A DNA stretch of 64,000 nucleotides from Streptomyces sp. NBC_00078 (GCF_026343335.1 NZ_JAPELX010000001.1:8618001-8682000), one strand, 5' to 3'. Positions 7,853 through 16,038 are shown, numbered from the stretch's first letter. The notes: generated by a model not told the origin, from the sequence alone. Program-made: numbers and translations.

Positions 7853-9082
7853 TCAGCCGAGCGTCCACTTCTGGTTGGCGCCGCCCGTGCAGGTCCACAG
7901 CTGCAGCCGAGTGCCGTTGGCCGCGCTGTTCCCGGTCGCGTCGAGGCACTTGTCGGCCTGCGGATTGACGATGTCGTGGGCCCCGGTGACCGTCCATTTC
8001 TGGTTCGGGCCACCCGTGCAGTCCCACAGCTGCGCGGTCGCCCCGTCCGCCGTGCCGTTGCCGGTGACGTCCAGGCACTTGCCGAGCGCGCGGAGTGTGC
8101 CGTCCGAGCCGGCGGTCCACTGCTGGGCCGCGCTGCCGTTGCAGTCGTAGAGCTGTACCGGTGTGCCGTTGGCCGGGTTCGCCCCGGCGACGTCGACGCA
8201 CTTGCCGCCCGGGCCCCTGATCGCCGCGCCCGTGGCCGTGTCGCCGGTCGTCACCGAGACCGAGTCCACCACCAGCTGCTGCGGGAAGGCGGTGGAGCCG
8301 TCCGGGTCGCCGGGCCAGTAGCCGCCCACCGCCAGGTTCAGGATCAGGAAGAACGGCTTGTCGAAGACCCAGGTCCGCCCGCCCAGGTCGGCCGGTGTGC
8401 GCCGCTGGTAGACGTTGCCGTCCACCAGCCAGGTGATCGAGTCGGGCGCCCAGTCGACGGCGAAGGTGTGGAAGGCGTCGGCGAACGCCTGGCCGTTCGG
8501 CAGCGAGTACGCCGCGCCGATGCCGCCCGAGCCCGAGTAGCCGGGCCCGTGGATCGTGCCGTGCACGGTGGACGGCTCGAAGCCGACGTTCTCCATCACG
8601 TCGATCTCGCCGGAGTCCGGCCAGTTGACGGGTGTGCCCAGCATCCAGAACGCGGGCCACATGCCCTGCCCGCGCGGGATCTTCATCCGCGCCTCGACGT
8701 GCCCGTACTGGGCGTTGAACTTCCCCGAGGTGTTCAGGCGCGCCGAGGTGTACTGACAGGTGCCGTACCAGCACTGGTAGTTGGCCGGATTCTCGCGCCG
8801 GGCGGTGATCACCAGGTGGCCCTGGCCGTCCAGGGCCGCGTTCTTGTTGCCCGAGGTGTAGTACTGCCGCTCGTGGTTGTTGACGTTGTCGCCGGTCTCG
8901 GTCTGCCACTTCGAGGAGTCGACCGCGGCACCCGAGGGGCCGTCGAAACTGTCGGCGAACGTCACCGAGGCGGCAACTGGCGCCGGTGGACCGGCGTGCG
9001 CCGCACCGGTCGCGGCGGTCGCGACCAGTACGGCGGACAGGGTGGCGAGCAGACATCTGCGCAGCAGGCGTGGAGAGGCCAC
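7853..9082 (-). CDS. Secreted GH16 beta-1,3-glucanase with ricin-type CBM13
   Basis: The product has 409 residues. A Sec signal peptide occupies residues 1-30, ending AHA. A family 16 catalytic domain spans about 40-275, with the active-site signature GEIDVMEN (Glu159, Asp161, Glu164). A C-terminal beta-trefoil lectin domain (about 285-409) has three QxW repeats (QQW, QKW, QKW) typical of CBM13. The family hydrolyses laminarin-type beta-1,3-glucans, so extracellular degradation of fungal or algal glucan is expected. The GTG start has a GGAAGGAAG site. A well-formed promoter lies about 70 bp upstream. Confidence 0.92.
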   Translation of the reverse strand: MASPRLLRRCLLATLSAVLVATAATGAAHAGPPAPVAASVTFADSFDGPSGAAVDSSKWQTETGDNVNNHERQYYTSGNKNAALDGQGHLVITARRENPANYQCWYGTCQYTSARLNTSGKFNAQYGHVEARMKIPRGQGMWPAFWMLGTPVNWPDSGEIDVMENVGFEPSTVHGTIHGPGYSGSGGIGAAYSLPNGQAFADAFHTFAVDWAPDSITWLVDGNVYQRRTPADLGGRTWVFDKPFFLILNLAVGGYWPGDPDGSTAFPQQLVVDSVSVTTGDTATGAAIRGPGGKCVDVAGANPANGTPVQLYDCNGSAAQQWTAGSDGTLRALGKCLDVTGNGTADGATAQLWDCTGGPNQKWTVTGAHDIVNPQADKCLDATGNSAANGTRLQLWTCTGGANQKWTLG

Positions 9083-9152
9083 GGCACTTCCTTCCGTACG
9101 GCCGGCGCACGGGTGCGTCGGCCGGGGTGGGGGGTGAAGGCGTCGCCTCTTG

Positions 9153-9198
9153 ATTTAAGGAGTGAGATAAGGACTCGTCAATACTTTGGTACGGACCA
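9153..9198 (-). promoter_or_regulatory. Promoter and putative operator of the GH16 gene
   Basis: On the minus strand, TTGACG (9176-9181) and TTAAAT (9153-9158) are separated by exactly 17 bp, an unusually good housekeeping-type promoter for this genome. Five bases upstream of the -35 box lies TGGTCCGTACCA (9187-9198). Its TGGT/ACCA half-sites match the ends of GntR-family operators such as the DasR site, with a different centre. Confidence 0.5.
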
Positions 9199-9215
9199 GA
9201 AGTCGAAGGGGTCGG

Positions 9216-9902
9216 CTACGCGCCCTTCGTCCGTTTGGCCGCCCCCCGCGGCAGCCGCTCCCGGGCGTGCACCGCCCGTCCCATCCGCCGGCCCAGCAGG
9301 ACGTAACCGATCAGCGCACCGGTCGTGTTGAGGATGACGTCGTCGATGTCGAAGGCACGCCCGGTGATCAGGGCGCCCTGCGCGAACTCCACCAGCAGCA
9401 TCACCACCGCGGTCAGTGTGAGCACCCGCAGCAGCCCGCGGGCCCGCGGTGCGAGCACCGGGACGAGGACACCGAAGGGCACCCCCAGCAGGATGTTGCC
9501 GCCGATCTGCTTCACCGCGTCCCGCAGCGCCGGCTGATCCAGATAGGCCTTGAGCGAGCGCCCCGGATGCAGGTTCGTGTGCGTCAGTGAGACCGACGCG
9601 GGGGACGGCTCCAGGGTGAGCCGGGCCAGTACCACGGCGAACGCCACCATGACCCCGAAGGCGCACAGCATCGCCAGCAGACGCAGTGGCAGGGGCAGGG
9701 CATGCCGTCCGAGGGGGGTCTGCCGCGTCCCGCGCCACGACGTCGACGACTTCGCCGGCTTTCCCGACTGCGTGCTGCGGGCCTTGCGCGGTTTGGATGT
9801 CGCCGTCTTGTCCGCCTTACCTGCCTTCTCCTTACCTGCCTTCTCCGCCTTGGCGGTACGCGGGCGCAGCAACGAGCGTGGGGTCAGGGCTGCACGGGAC
9901 AC
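9216..9902 (-). CDS. VanZ-family membrane protein
   Basis: The product has 228 residues. The first 65 are an unusual Lys/Ala-rich basic tail (repeats of KAGK/KADK). About four hydrophobic segments follow, with the VanZ signature GRAFDIDDVILNTTGALIGY near the C-terminus. VanZ-like proteins are integral membrane proteins; some affect susceptibility to teicoplanin or lipoglycopeptides, but the function is generally unsettled. The GTG start has a GGAGG site 5 nt upstream. The basic tail would lie in the cytoplasm. Confidence 0.85.
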   Translation of the reverse strand: MSRAALTPRSLLRPRTAKAEKAGKEKAGKADKTATSKPRKARSTQSGKPAKSSTSWRGTRQTPLGRHALPLPLRLLAMLCAFGVMVAFAVVLARLTLEPSPASVSLTHTNLHPGRSLKAYLDQPALRDAVKQIGGNILLGVPFGVLVPVLAPRARGLLRVLTLTAVVMLLVEFAQGALITGRAFDIDDVILNTTGALIGYVLLGRRMGRAVHARERLPRGAAKRTKGA

Positions 9903-10147
9903 ATGGTCCTCCAGTCTTCAACTTCGTTGCGTTGTGAGGCGGTTACCCGCTCCGCGGCGGAGGATGCAGTCCGCTTTCGGCCCAGGTCCGGACACCGTGC
10001 GGTTTTTCTTCCTGCGGTAGGGGCACTCCGGGCTCAGACCCGCGCGCGCCGCCACCCGCGGCGCTCGCCGCGATGTTTGGATGCCCCGCAAGGACGTAAC
10101 GGACATCTCGTGATGACGGTGCGTGAGCCGAGCCGAAGAGGTGACGC

Positions 10148-10330
10148 ATGACTCCGCGTACGACGCTCGTCGCCGCGGCCGAGCTGCTCGCCTGGTGGGT
10201 CGCGCTCGCCGTGCTGTGGCTGTTCCTCATCAGCACGGTCGACACGCTCGAACGCGCGGTCGGCGCGGGCGCCGCCTGCGTGGGCGCGGTGGTGGCCCGG
10301 GCCGCCCGACGGGCGGTGACCGGGGCGTGA
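10148..10330 (+). CDS. Small membrane protein, first gene of Mrp antiporter operon (MrpE-like position)
   Basis: The product has 60 residues and two hydrophobic segments. It is far shorter than a full MrpE (about 160 residues) but occupies its usual place before the MrpF gene. GAGGTG precedes the ATG. The last four bases overlap the GTG start of the next gene, indicating translational coupling. The E-subunit assignment rests mainly on position. Confidence 0.6.
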   Translation: MTPRTTLVAAAELLAWWVALAVLWLFLISTVDTLERAVGAGAACVGAVVARAARRAVTGA

Positions 10331-10779
10331 ACGGCTGGACACTCGCCGCGACCGTCGGCCTCGGCGGCGGCCTGGGAACGGCCCTGTGGGGTGTGGCGAC
10401 CGGGCCGCTGCGGCGCCGGGTCGTGGCCCAGAACCTGTCCACCGCCCTCGCCTCCTCGGGCATGCTGCTCCTCGCGCAGGGCTATCACCGCCCCTCCTAC
10501 GTCGACCTCGGCCTCGTCCTCGCCCTGCTCGGCCCCGTCGGCACACTCGTCTTCGCCCGGCTGCTCGCCGACGAACTGGCCGAGGACCCGCCGCGCGCCT
10601 GGGGACCGACCTGGACGGTCGCCGGCCTCGGAGCGGTGACGGTGACCGCGCTGTGCGTGGCCACGGGCCCCAGCCGCGCCATGGCCAAGCTGCTGGTGAT
10701 CGGCGCCTTGCTGATCAGCGGAAACCTCGTCGCCTCGCGCGCCCTGTCCGGCGGAGTCAGGGGGGTTCGCCGTGGCTGA
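10327..10779 (+). CDS. Mrp antiporter subunit F/G-like protein
   Basis: This 150-residue membrane protein has an N-terminal half matching MrpF (PLRRRVVAQNLS, then YVDLGLVLALLGPVGTLVFAR). Its C-terminal half (about 100-145; RAMAKLLVIGALLISGNLVASRAL) resembles the end of MrpG. It therefore looks like an F subunit fused to a shortened G subunit in one chain. Mrp complexes exchange Na+ or K+ for protons and act in pH and salt homeostasis. It starts on a GTGA overlap with the previous gene and overlaps the next by 8 nt. Confidence 0.7.
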   Translation: MNGWTLAATVGLGGGLGTALWGVATGPLRRRVVAQNLSTALASSGMLLLAQGYHRPSYVDLGLVLALLGPVGTLVFARLLADELAEDPPRAWGPTWTVAGLGAVTVTALCVATGPSRAMAKLLVIGALLISGNLVASRALSGGVRGVRRG

Positions 10780-11086
10780 CGCGGTGATCGTCGTCGCGCT
10801 GCTGCTGGTCGCCTCCTGCGCGACCGTGGCCGTAGCGACCCGCGACCCCACCCGCCAGGCCCTCGTCCTGGCCGTCCTGGGCGTCGTCCTCGCCGTGCTG
10901 TTCACCGTGCTCCAGGCACCCGACGTGGGCCTGTCCCAGCTGGCCGTCGGCTCCGCGCTGACGCCGCTGCTGCTGATGCTCACCGTCCGCAAGGTCAGAC
11001 ACCCCATGTCGTTTGGTGTCAAGCGGCAGGGGTGTGGGCGTGGTGCGACCAGGCGGTCGCTTCGTCGTAGAGGGTTCGGGTCTTGA
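10772..11086 (+). CDS. DUF4040 Mrp subunit (MrpA C-terminal-type), 3' end altered by IS insertion
   Basis: Residues 1-76 form a three-helix DUF4040 protein (RQALVLAVLGVVLAVLF, then QAPDVGLSQLAVGSALTPLLLMLTVRKVR), equivalent to the C-terminal part of MrpA. From codon 76 the sequence comes from the inserted IS110 element, giving a foreign tail of about 29 residues that ends at 11086. Joining the flanks at the AG core (10997-10998 to 12487-12488) restores a short basic C-terminus ending in TGA that overlaps the mrpB GTG. The membrane part is intact and may still function. Confidence 0.75.
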   Translation: MADAVIVVALLLVASCATVAVATRDPTRQALVLAVLGVVLAVLFTVLQAPDVGLSQLAVGSALTPLLLMLTVRKVRHPMSFGVKRQGCGRGATRRSLRRRGFGS

Positions 11087-12245
11087 GGCATCCGTGGAGG
11101 ATGCCGACGAGGCGGTTGCCGAGCTGCCGCAGGGCCGGGTTGTAACCGGCCTCGCGGGCGCGTTGTTTGTCGTAGTAGTGGCGGGCGCCGGGCGAGGCGC
11201 GCAGGGCGGAGAACGCCTGGGTCTGCAACGCATCGGCGAGCCGGTTGTTGCGGACGTATCGGGCCTGGACGGTATGGCTCTTGCCGGAGGCCCGGGTGAT
11301 GGGGCTGGTGCCGGCGTAGTTCTTGCGGGCTTTGGCGGACGCGTAGCGGGTGGGGTCGTCCCCGAACTCGGCGAGCACCCGGGCGCCGGTGATCTCCGCG
11401 ATGCCGGGCATCGAGAGGTAGATCTCAGCGTCTGGGTGCTTGAGAAAATGGGCCCTCACCTGCCCTTCCAGGTCGGCTATCTGCTCGTTCAGGGCGATCA
11501 GCAGCTTCGCGTGAGCGGTGACGGTGGCCGCGTAGGCGGTCGTGACCGGCTCGGGCAGGCCCAGCTGCCGTTCGCGCAGCGCGGCCTGGATCGTGGCCGC
11601 TTTCGCGTCCCGGTTGCGCCGGCGGGCACGGGCCAGAACGGCGGTGATCTGGGCACGGGTCAACTTCGCCCCGGCCGCCGGGGTAGGGGCCTTGATCAGC
11701 AGTTCCAGGGCGTCCGTGCTGGTCAGTGTGAGGTCCGCGTAGGCGGCCAGGGCGGCGGGGAAGTACTCGCGCAGCGTGCTGCGCAGCCGCTGGAACGTGC
11801 GAACGCGTTCCCAGATCAAGGTCTGGTGGGCGCGGGCGACGACCTTGACGGCCTGCGCCTGCTCGCTGTCCCCGGCCACCGGCCGCAGCTGGGCCCGGTC
11901 GATGCGGACCATGTCCGCCAGCGCGTGCGCGTCGCCCCTGTCGCTCTTGGCGCCGGAGGAGGCATAGCGTTCCTTGAACCGGGCGACCTGCCGCGGGTTG
12001 ATGGCATAGACCTGGTAGCCGGAGGCGATCAGGGCCTGCACCCAGGAGCCGCGGTCGGTCTCGATCCCCACCACCACGTCGGCGGCATCCAGGCCCTCGC
12101 CGCCGTGCTTGGCCAGGAGCTCGTGCAGCTTCGCGATTCCCTCCACGCCCTCGGGCAGCCTCGCCGCGGCGAGTTTTCGGCCTGCCTCGTCCTGGACCTC
12201 GACGTCGTGGTGGTCTTCGGCCCAGTCATCGCCGATCAGCAGCAA
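11019..12245 (-). CDS. IS110-family transposase (RuvC-like DEDD recombinase)
   Basis: The product has 408 residues from a TTG start at 12245, chosen because AGGAGG lies 5 nt upstream and the family's RuvC-like domain begins there. A GTG at 12299 would add 18 atypical residues. The catalytic set is visible: Asp7 in GDDWAEDHH, Glu62 in GIETDRG, and Asp102 and Asp105 in KSDRGDAH. The C-terminal transposase_20 domain has the hairpin motif PGIAEITGARVLAEFGD and the conserved serine region YAGTSPITRASGK. The gene appears intact, so the element may be active. Confidence 0.93.
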   Translation of the reverse strand: MLLIGDDWAEDHHDVEVQDEAGRKLAAARLPEGVEGIAKLHELLAKHGGEGLDAADVVVGIETDRGSWVQALIASGYQVYAINPRQVARFKERYASSGAKSDRGDAHALADMVRIDRAQLRPVAGDSEQAQAVKVVARAHQTLIWERVRTFQRLRSTLREYFPAALAAYADLTLTSTDALELLIKAPTPAAGAKLTRAQITAVLARARRRNRDAKAATIQAALRERQLGLPEPVTTAYAATVTAHAKLLIALNEQIADLEGQVRAHFLKHPDAEIYLSMPGIAEITGARVLAEFGDDPTRYASAKARKNYAGTSPITRASGKSHTVQARYVRNNRLADALQTQAFSALRASPGARHYYDKQRAREAGYNPALRQLGNRLVGILHGCLKTRTLYDEATAWSHHAHTPAA

Positions 12246-12300
12246 CTCGTCCTCCTGGTCAGGTGCTTTGCTCCATGCAGCCTGCGGAAGGCACGGCACG

Positions 12301-12480
12301 CGGCCTAATGGATCCAGTGCTCACGCCCCACTGCCCGGCGGGCACGCCACCCCATCAACGGTCTGGCCTCCCGGCCGACCAGCAGGGGCACGGTCTGACC
12401 TCAGAAGTCGAATGCTTCCGGCGTCGGTAGTGCTCACCTGCTGGCGGCTACGGACCCGAGCATTCCCCGGCTCCGTAGCT
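12301..12480 (-). ncRNA. Candidate bridge RNA of the IS110 element
   Basis: Read in transposase direction, the region folds into three parts. First is a 5' stem-loop (GCTACGGA 12447-12454 with TCCGTAGC 12472-12479). Second is a target-binding loop closed by CCAGCAGG/CCTGCTGG (12379-12386, 12437-12444) plus GCAC/GTGC. Third is a donor-binding region. In the target loop, CCGACGCC (12420-12427) matches the left flank 7/8 and AGGTCAG (12395-12401) is complementary to core plus right flank. In the donor region, ATGGGGTG (12348-12355) equals the element's 3' end, and CCATTAG (12305-12311) is complementary to core plus its 5' end. Exact RNA ends are not known. Confidence 0.8.
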
Positions 12481-12518
12481 CCCATTAGGCGGCGGGGCCG
12501 GACCAAGGGACGCGAGCG

Positions 12519-13259
12519 GTGAGCCGGCGCACCCGGCTGTACGTCCTGCTGACCGGTGCCGCAGGTCTCGCCGTCCTGCTCGTCGCCGCCTGCCTGAAGC
12601 TGCCGTCCTTCGGGGGCGACCGGCACCCGTACGGCGACCGCGCCGTCCGCGCCTCCCTCGCCCGGCACACCGCCAACACCATCTCCTCCGTCAACTTCGA
12701 CCAGCGCGCCTTCGACACCCTCGGCGAGATGTCCATCCTGTTCGCCGCCGTCCTCGGCTGCGTGGCGCTGCTGCGCCAGACCCGCGACGAACACCGCGCC
12801 CGGCCCGAACCCGCCGCAGTCGCCCTGCCCGTACGCCGCTACGCCCTCGTCGTCCTGCCCGTCGCCCTGCTCACCGGCCTGTACGTCGTCGCGCACGGGC
12901 AGCTCAGTCCCGGCGGCGGCTTCCAGGGCGGCGTCGTCGCCGCGACCGCCCTGCACCTGCTCTATCTGGGCGCCGACTACCGCGCCCTGGAACGCGTCCG
13001 GCCGGTCGGCGCGTACGAGATCGGCGACGCCGTCGCCACCTCCGCCTACCTCGTCACCGGCCTCGCAAGCCTGATCGGAGGCTCCGCCTTCCTCGCCAAC
13101 ACCCTGCTGCCGTACGGCACGTTCGACACGCTGTCCTCCGGCGGCACCGTCCCCCTGCTGAACGCGGCCATCGGCATGGAGGTCGCCTGCGCGGTCGTCG
13201 TGCTGCTTGCCGGCTTCCTGGACCAGGCCGTCGAGATCGAGGAGGAGAGCGGGAAGTGA
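12519..13259 (+). CDS. mrpB: Mrp antiporter subunit B
   Basis: This 246-residue membrane protein has an N-terminal membrane segment. Its C-terminal domain carries the MrpB/MnhB hallmark (HGQLSPGGGFQGGVV) and several further helices. It is an essential membrane subunit of the Na+(K+)/H+ antiporter. The gene now begins 31 nt after the IS110 element. Before insertion its GTG would have overlapped the stop of the DUF4040 gene. AAGGGA precedes the start. Transcription from the operon promoter must now cross the element. Confidence 0.87.
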   Translation: MSRRTRLYVLLTGAAGLAVLLVAACLKLPSFGGDRHPYGDRAVRASLARHTANTISSVNFDQRAFDTLGEMSILFAAVLGCVALLRQTRDEHRARPEPAAVALPVRRYALVVLPVALLTGLYVVAHGQLSPGGGFQGGVVAATALHLLYLGADYRALERVRPVGAYEIGDAVATSAYLVTGLASLIGGSAFLANTLLPYGTFDTLSSGGTVPLLNAAIGMEVACAVVVLLAGFLDQAVEIEEESGK

Positions 13260-13615
13260 ACTCCCTGATGGATGTGCTGCCCTACCTGGTGGCGGTGTGG
13301 GTCTTCCTGGCCGGCTGCTACGGCCTGGCCACCAGCCGCAACCTGGTCCATGCCGTCGGCTGTCTGTCGGTCTGCCAGGCCGGCACCTATGTCCTGCTGC
13401 TGGCCGTCGGATACCGCGACGGCGCCACCGCACCCGTGTTCTCCGACATCAAGCCCGGTTCGCGGCCGGTCGTCGACCCGGTCGTGCAGGCGCTGACCCT
13501 CACCGACGTCGTTGTCGGCGCCACCGTCACCGCCCTGCTGCTCGCGCTCGTCGTGCAGATCTCCAAGCGGCACGGGACCGTCGACCCGGACGAACTCTCC
13601 GAGCTGCGCGGCTGA
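13256..13615 (+). CDS. mrpC: Mrp antiporter subunit C (NuoK-like)
   Basis: The product has 119 residues and three hydrophobic helices. It carries the NuoK/MrpC motif VQALTLTDVVVGATVTALLLAL near its C-terminus, split by a charged loop. Its GTG overlaps the mrpB stop (GTGA) and its TGA overlaps the mrpD ATG (TGATG), so translation of B, C and D is coupled. Confidence 0.88.
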   Translation: MNSLMDVLPYLVAVWVFLAGCYGLATSRNLVHAVGCLSVCQAGTYVLLLAVGYRDGATAPVFSDIKPGSRPVVDPVVQALTLTDVVVGATVTALLLALVVQISKRHGTVDPDELSELRG

Positions 13616-15375
13616 TGAACGACCTGCTGCCGCTCCTCGTCGCCGTCCCGCTCCTCGGGGCCGCCCTGCTGGTCATCGCCAGCCGCCGCATGCCCAGAGT
13701 GGTCGCCGAGTCCGTGGCCTGCACCGTCTCGTGCGGCACCGCGGGACTCGCGATCGTGCTGCTGATCAACTCCTCCCCGCCCATGACCGAGTGGGTCGGC
13801 GGCTGGACGCCCGTCAACGGCGAAAGCGTCGGCATCGTCCTCGCCGGCGACGGACCCGGGCTCGGCATGGCCGCGCTCGCCTCGTTGCTGACCTTGGCGG
13901 CACTGGCGTACTCCTGGCGCTACTTCGACGAACCACCCCGCGGCCACGCGGGCTCCTTTCCGGCGCTGATGCTGCTCTTCCAGGGCGGTATGTGCGGATT
14001 CGCAATCGCGGGCGACCTCTTCGACGCGTTCGTGTTCTTCGAGCTGATGAGCGTCGTCGCGTACGCCCTGACCGGCACCCGCGTGGAGGAGGCCAGGGCC
14101 GTGCAGGGCGCGCTGACCTTCGCGGTCGTCACCTCGCTGGGCGCCTACGCGATGCTGATGGGCATCGGGCTGCTGTACGCCCGCACCGGCGAGCTGGCCA
14201 TGACGCAGATCGGCCGCGGGCTCGACGCCCACGGCGGGCCCGACGCCCTGACCCTCGCGGCGTTCGTCCTCGTCCTGACCGGCCTGCTGGTCAAGTCCGC
14301 CGCCGTGCCCTTCCACTTCTGGCTCCCGGACGCGCACGCCGTCGCGCCCACCCCCGTGTGCATGCTGCTCTCCGGCGTCATGGTCGAGATGGGCGCGTAC
14401 GGCGTGTGGCGCGTGTACGGGACGGTGTTCTCCGGGCCGGGCGGGGTGCCCACACGCGACCTGGAGCGGGCACTCGTGGTGCTCGGCGCGCTGACAGCCG
14501 TGATCGGCGCGGTCATGTGCTGGTACCAGCGGCACATCAAACGGCTGCTCGCGTACTCCACGGTCGCCCACACCGGGCTGTTCCTCATCGGCATCGGCGT
14601 CCTGACCCCCGAGGCCGACGACGGGATCGCGCTGTACATCCTCGGCCACGCCGGTGTGAAGGCCGCCCTGTTCGCCTGCACCGGCATCCTCCTCGACCGC
14701 TACGGCAGCGTCGACGAGCACGCCCTGCACGGACGGGCCCGGAAGCTGCGCTCCGTCGCCGTGATGTACCTCGTCGGCGCGCTCGGCCTCGCGGGCCTGC
14801 CGCCCTTCGGCACGGCCCTCGGCAAGTCGGTCACGGAGGAGGCCGTCGGAGGACCGCTCACGGTGCTGTACGTCGCGGCGAGCGCGGTGACCGGTGCGGC
14901 GGTGCTGCGGGTCGCGGCACGGGTGTTCCTCGGCCTCGGCCCAAGGCCCCGGGACGAGGGCGGGTACGAGACGACCGGCTCCGGCGAGCAGCCCGAGACC
15001 GGACAGCGGCTCAGCCGCGTCCCGGACACCATGACCGCGGTGCCCGCGGTGCTGCTCGCCGGAGCGCTGGCCGTGGGGGTGGCCCCCGGCTTCGCCGACG
15101 TCGTGGCGCACGCGGTGAACGAGGCCGGGTCCGGTGGCGTGATCACCTCCGTGCACTGGACCCGCGCGGGCGTGCTGCTCGGTCTGCTCTCGACCGTGCT
15201 CGCCGTGGGCCTCGCGGCCCTCGCCGTCACCCGCCCGAAGCTGCTCGCCGCCCCGGACTGGGCGCTGCCGCTGCGGCGCCTGCAGTCCGGGCACGTCGGG
15301 GACTACGTGGCATGGGTGCTGGTGGGCGCCGCGCTGCTCGGAGCACTGGCCCTGCCGGGGGTCGCAGGCATCTGA
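13615..15375 (+). CDS. mrpD: Mrp antiporter subunit D (proton-channel NuoL/M/N-like)
   Basis: The product has 586 residues and about 14 membrane helices of the proton-translocating NADH-quinone oxidoreductase family. The conserved core is visible (FFELMSVVAYALTGTRVEEA, then LLVKSAAVPFHFWLPDAHA, then RHIKRLLAYSTVAHTGL). These include the Glu and Lys residues used for proton transfer. This is the only NuoL/M/N-type subunit in the operon, since full-length MrpA is absent. Its stop codon directly abuts that of the convergent DUF4230 gene (TGATCA, 15373-15378), leaving no intergenic terminator. Confidence 0.9.
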   Translation: MNDLLPLLVAVPLLGAALLVIASRRMPRVVAESVACTVSCGTAGLAIVLLINSSPPMTEWVGGWTPVNGESVGIVLAGDGPGLGMAALASLLTLAALAYSWRYFDEPPRGHAGSFPALMLLFQGGMCGFAIAGDLFDAFVFFELMSVVAYALTGTRVEEARAVQGALTFAVVTSLGAYAMLMGIGLLYARTGELAMTQIGRGLDAHGGPDALTLAAFVLVLTGLLVKSAAVPFHFWLPDAHAVAPTPVCMLLSGVMVEMGAYGVWRVYGTVFSGPGGVPTRDLERALVVLGALTAVIGAVMCWYQRHIKRLLAYSTVAHTGLFLIGIGVLTPEADDGIALYILGHAGVKAALFACTGILLDRYGSVDEHALHGRARKLRSVAVMYLVGALGLAGLPPFGTALGKSVTEEAVGGPLTVLYVAASAVTGAAVLRVAARVFLGLGPRPRDEGGYETTGSGEQPETGQRLSRVPDTMTAVPAVLLAGALAVGVAPGFADVVAHAVNEAGSGGVITSVHWTRAGVLLGLLSTVLAVGLAALAVTRPKLLAAPDWALPLRRLQSGHVGDYVAWVLVGAALLGALALPGVAGI

Positions 15376-16038
15376 TCAGCCGGCGTAGCTGACATGCACC
15401 TCCTTGAAGCCGAGCGAACGCAGCAGACCGTCGAGCATGCCCGTGGTGTTGGTCTCCGCCCGCTTGGTCAGCTCGCTGTCCTTGGCCGCGTCGCCGATGT
15501 GCCTGACCGCGAGCTTCTGCACGGCCTGTTCGCCGTTGGGGTTGTCCGAGAACAGGTCACCGAGGCGGTCCAGGAGACCGCGCTGCTTGGAGACGGCGTA
15601 GGAGCGGTCGGGGTCCAGGGCCGGCTTGCCGAGCGCCGCGTGCGGCAGCCGGAGCGTGGCGGACGTACGGTCGCCGTTGACCGTCACGTCGTCCTTGCCG
15701 ACCTTGCCCAGGTCGACGTAGGCGTCGACGGTGCCCGCACCGATGTACAGCGTGCGGGAGCCGCGGATCGCGTCGGGCAGGAACTTGGTGTCCTTTTCCA
15801 GGTCGACGACGACCTGGAAGTTGCCGGAGGCGGCGTCGTAACGGCTCATGTCCTGGATGGACTGGAGCAGTGCGGGTCCCGAGCGGTCGTGCGTCTGAGT
15901 GCCGAACAGGTCCTTGAGGCCCGGGAGCACACTGAGCCGGATCCCGGCGAAGAACACCACGAGCACCAGCACGACGGCGCTCACCGCCTTCGCCCAGCCG
16001 GGCATGCGCCCGGACATGCGCCTGATGGGAGTCGTCAT
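15376..16038 (-). CDS. DUF4230 domain membrane-anchored protein
   Basis: The product has 220 residues. One transmembrane segment (about 17-40, KAVSAVVLVLVVFFAGIRL) follows a short basic N-terminus. The extracytoplasmic domain (YDAASGNFQVVVDLEKD onwards) fits DUF4230, a family of unknown role found in many Gram-positive bacteria. GGAAGGAGG precedes the ATG by 9 nt. The gene converges with mrpD with zero spacing. Confidence 0.8.
   Translation of the reverse strand: MTTPIRRMSGRMPGWAKAVSAVVLVLVVFFAGIRLSVLPGLKDLFGTQTHDRSGPALLQSIQDMSRYDAASGNFQVVVDLEKDTKFLPDAIRGSRTLYIGAGTVDAYVDLGKVGKDDVTVNGDRTSATLRLPHAALGKPALDPDRSYAVSKQRGLLDRLGDLFSDNPNGEQAVQKLAVRHIGDAAKDSELTKRAETNTTGMLDGLLRSLGFKEVHVSYAG

Larger units (their letters stand above)
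10999..12488 (-). mobile_element. IS110-family insertion sequence inside the mrp operon
   Basis: The element of about 1490 bp carries one DEDD-type transposase on the minus strand. The non-coding region upstream of the transposase is long (about 240 bp), while only about 20 bp follow its stop. There are no terminal inverted repeats. The dinucleotide AG (CT on the transposase strand) stands at both junctions, 10997-10998 and 12487-12488. The ends read AATGGGAG (5') and ATGGGGTGT (3') in transposase orientation. These are features of the IS110 group, which inserts by bridge-RNA-guided recombination at a CT core. Removing the element restores the host frame, so the boundaries are well supported. 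Confidence 0.88.

Noticed and set aside
12246..12299. Transposase start at GTG 12299
   Set aside because: The extra 18 residues do not fit the family N-terminus, and TTG 12245 has an ideal AGGAGG site.
13387..15294. Long minus-strand open frame opposite mrpC-mrpD
   Set aside because: It is a GC-bias shadow without domain content; the plus-strand genes are clear Mrp subunits.
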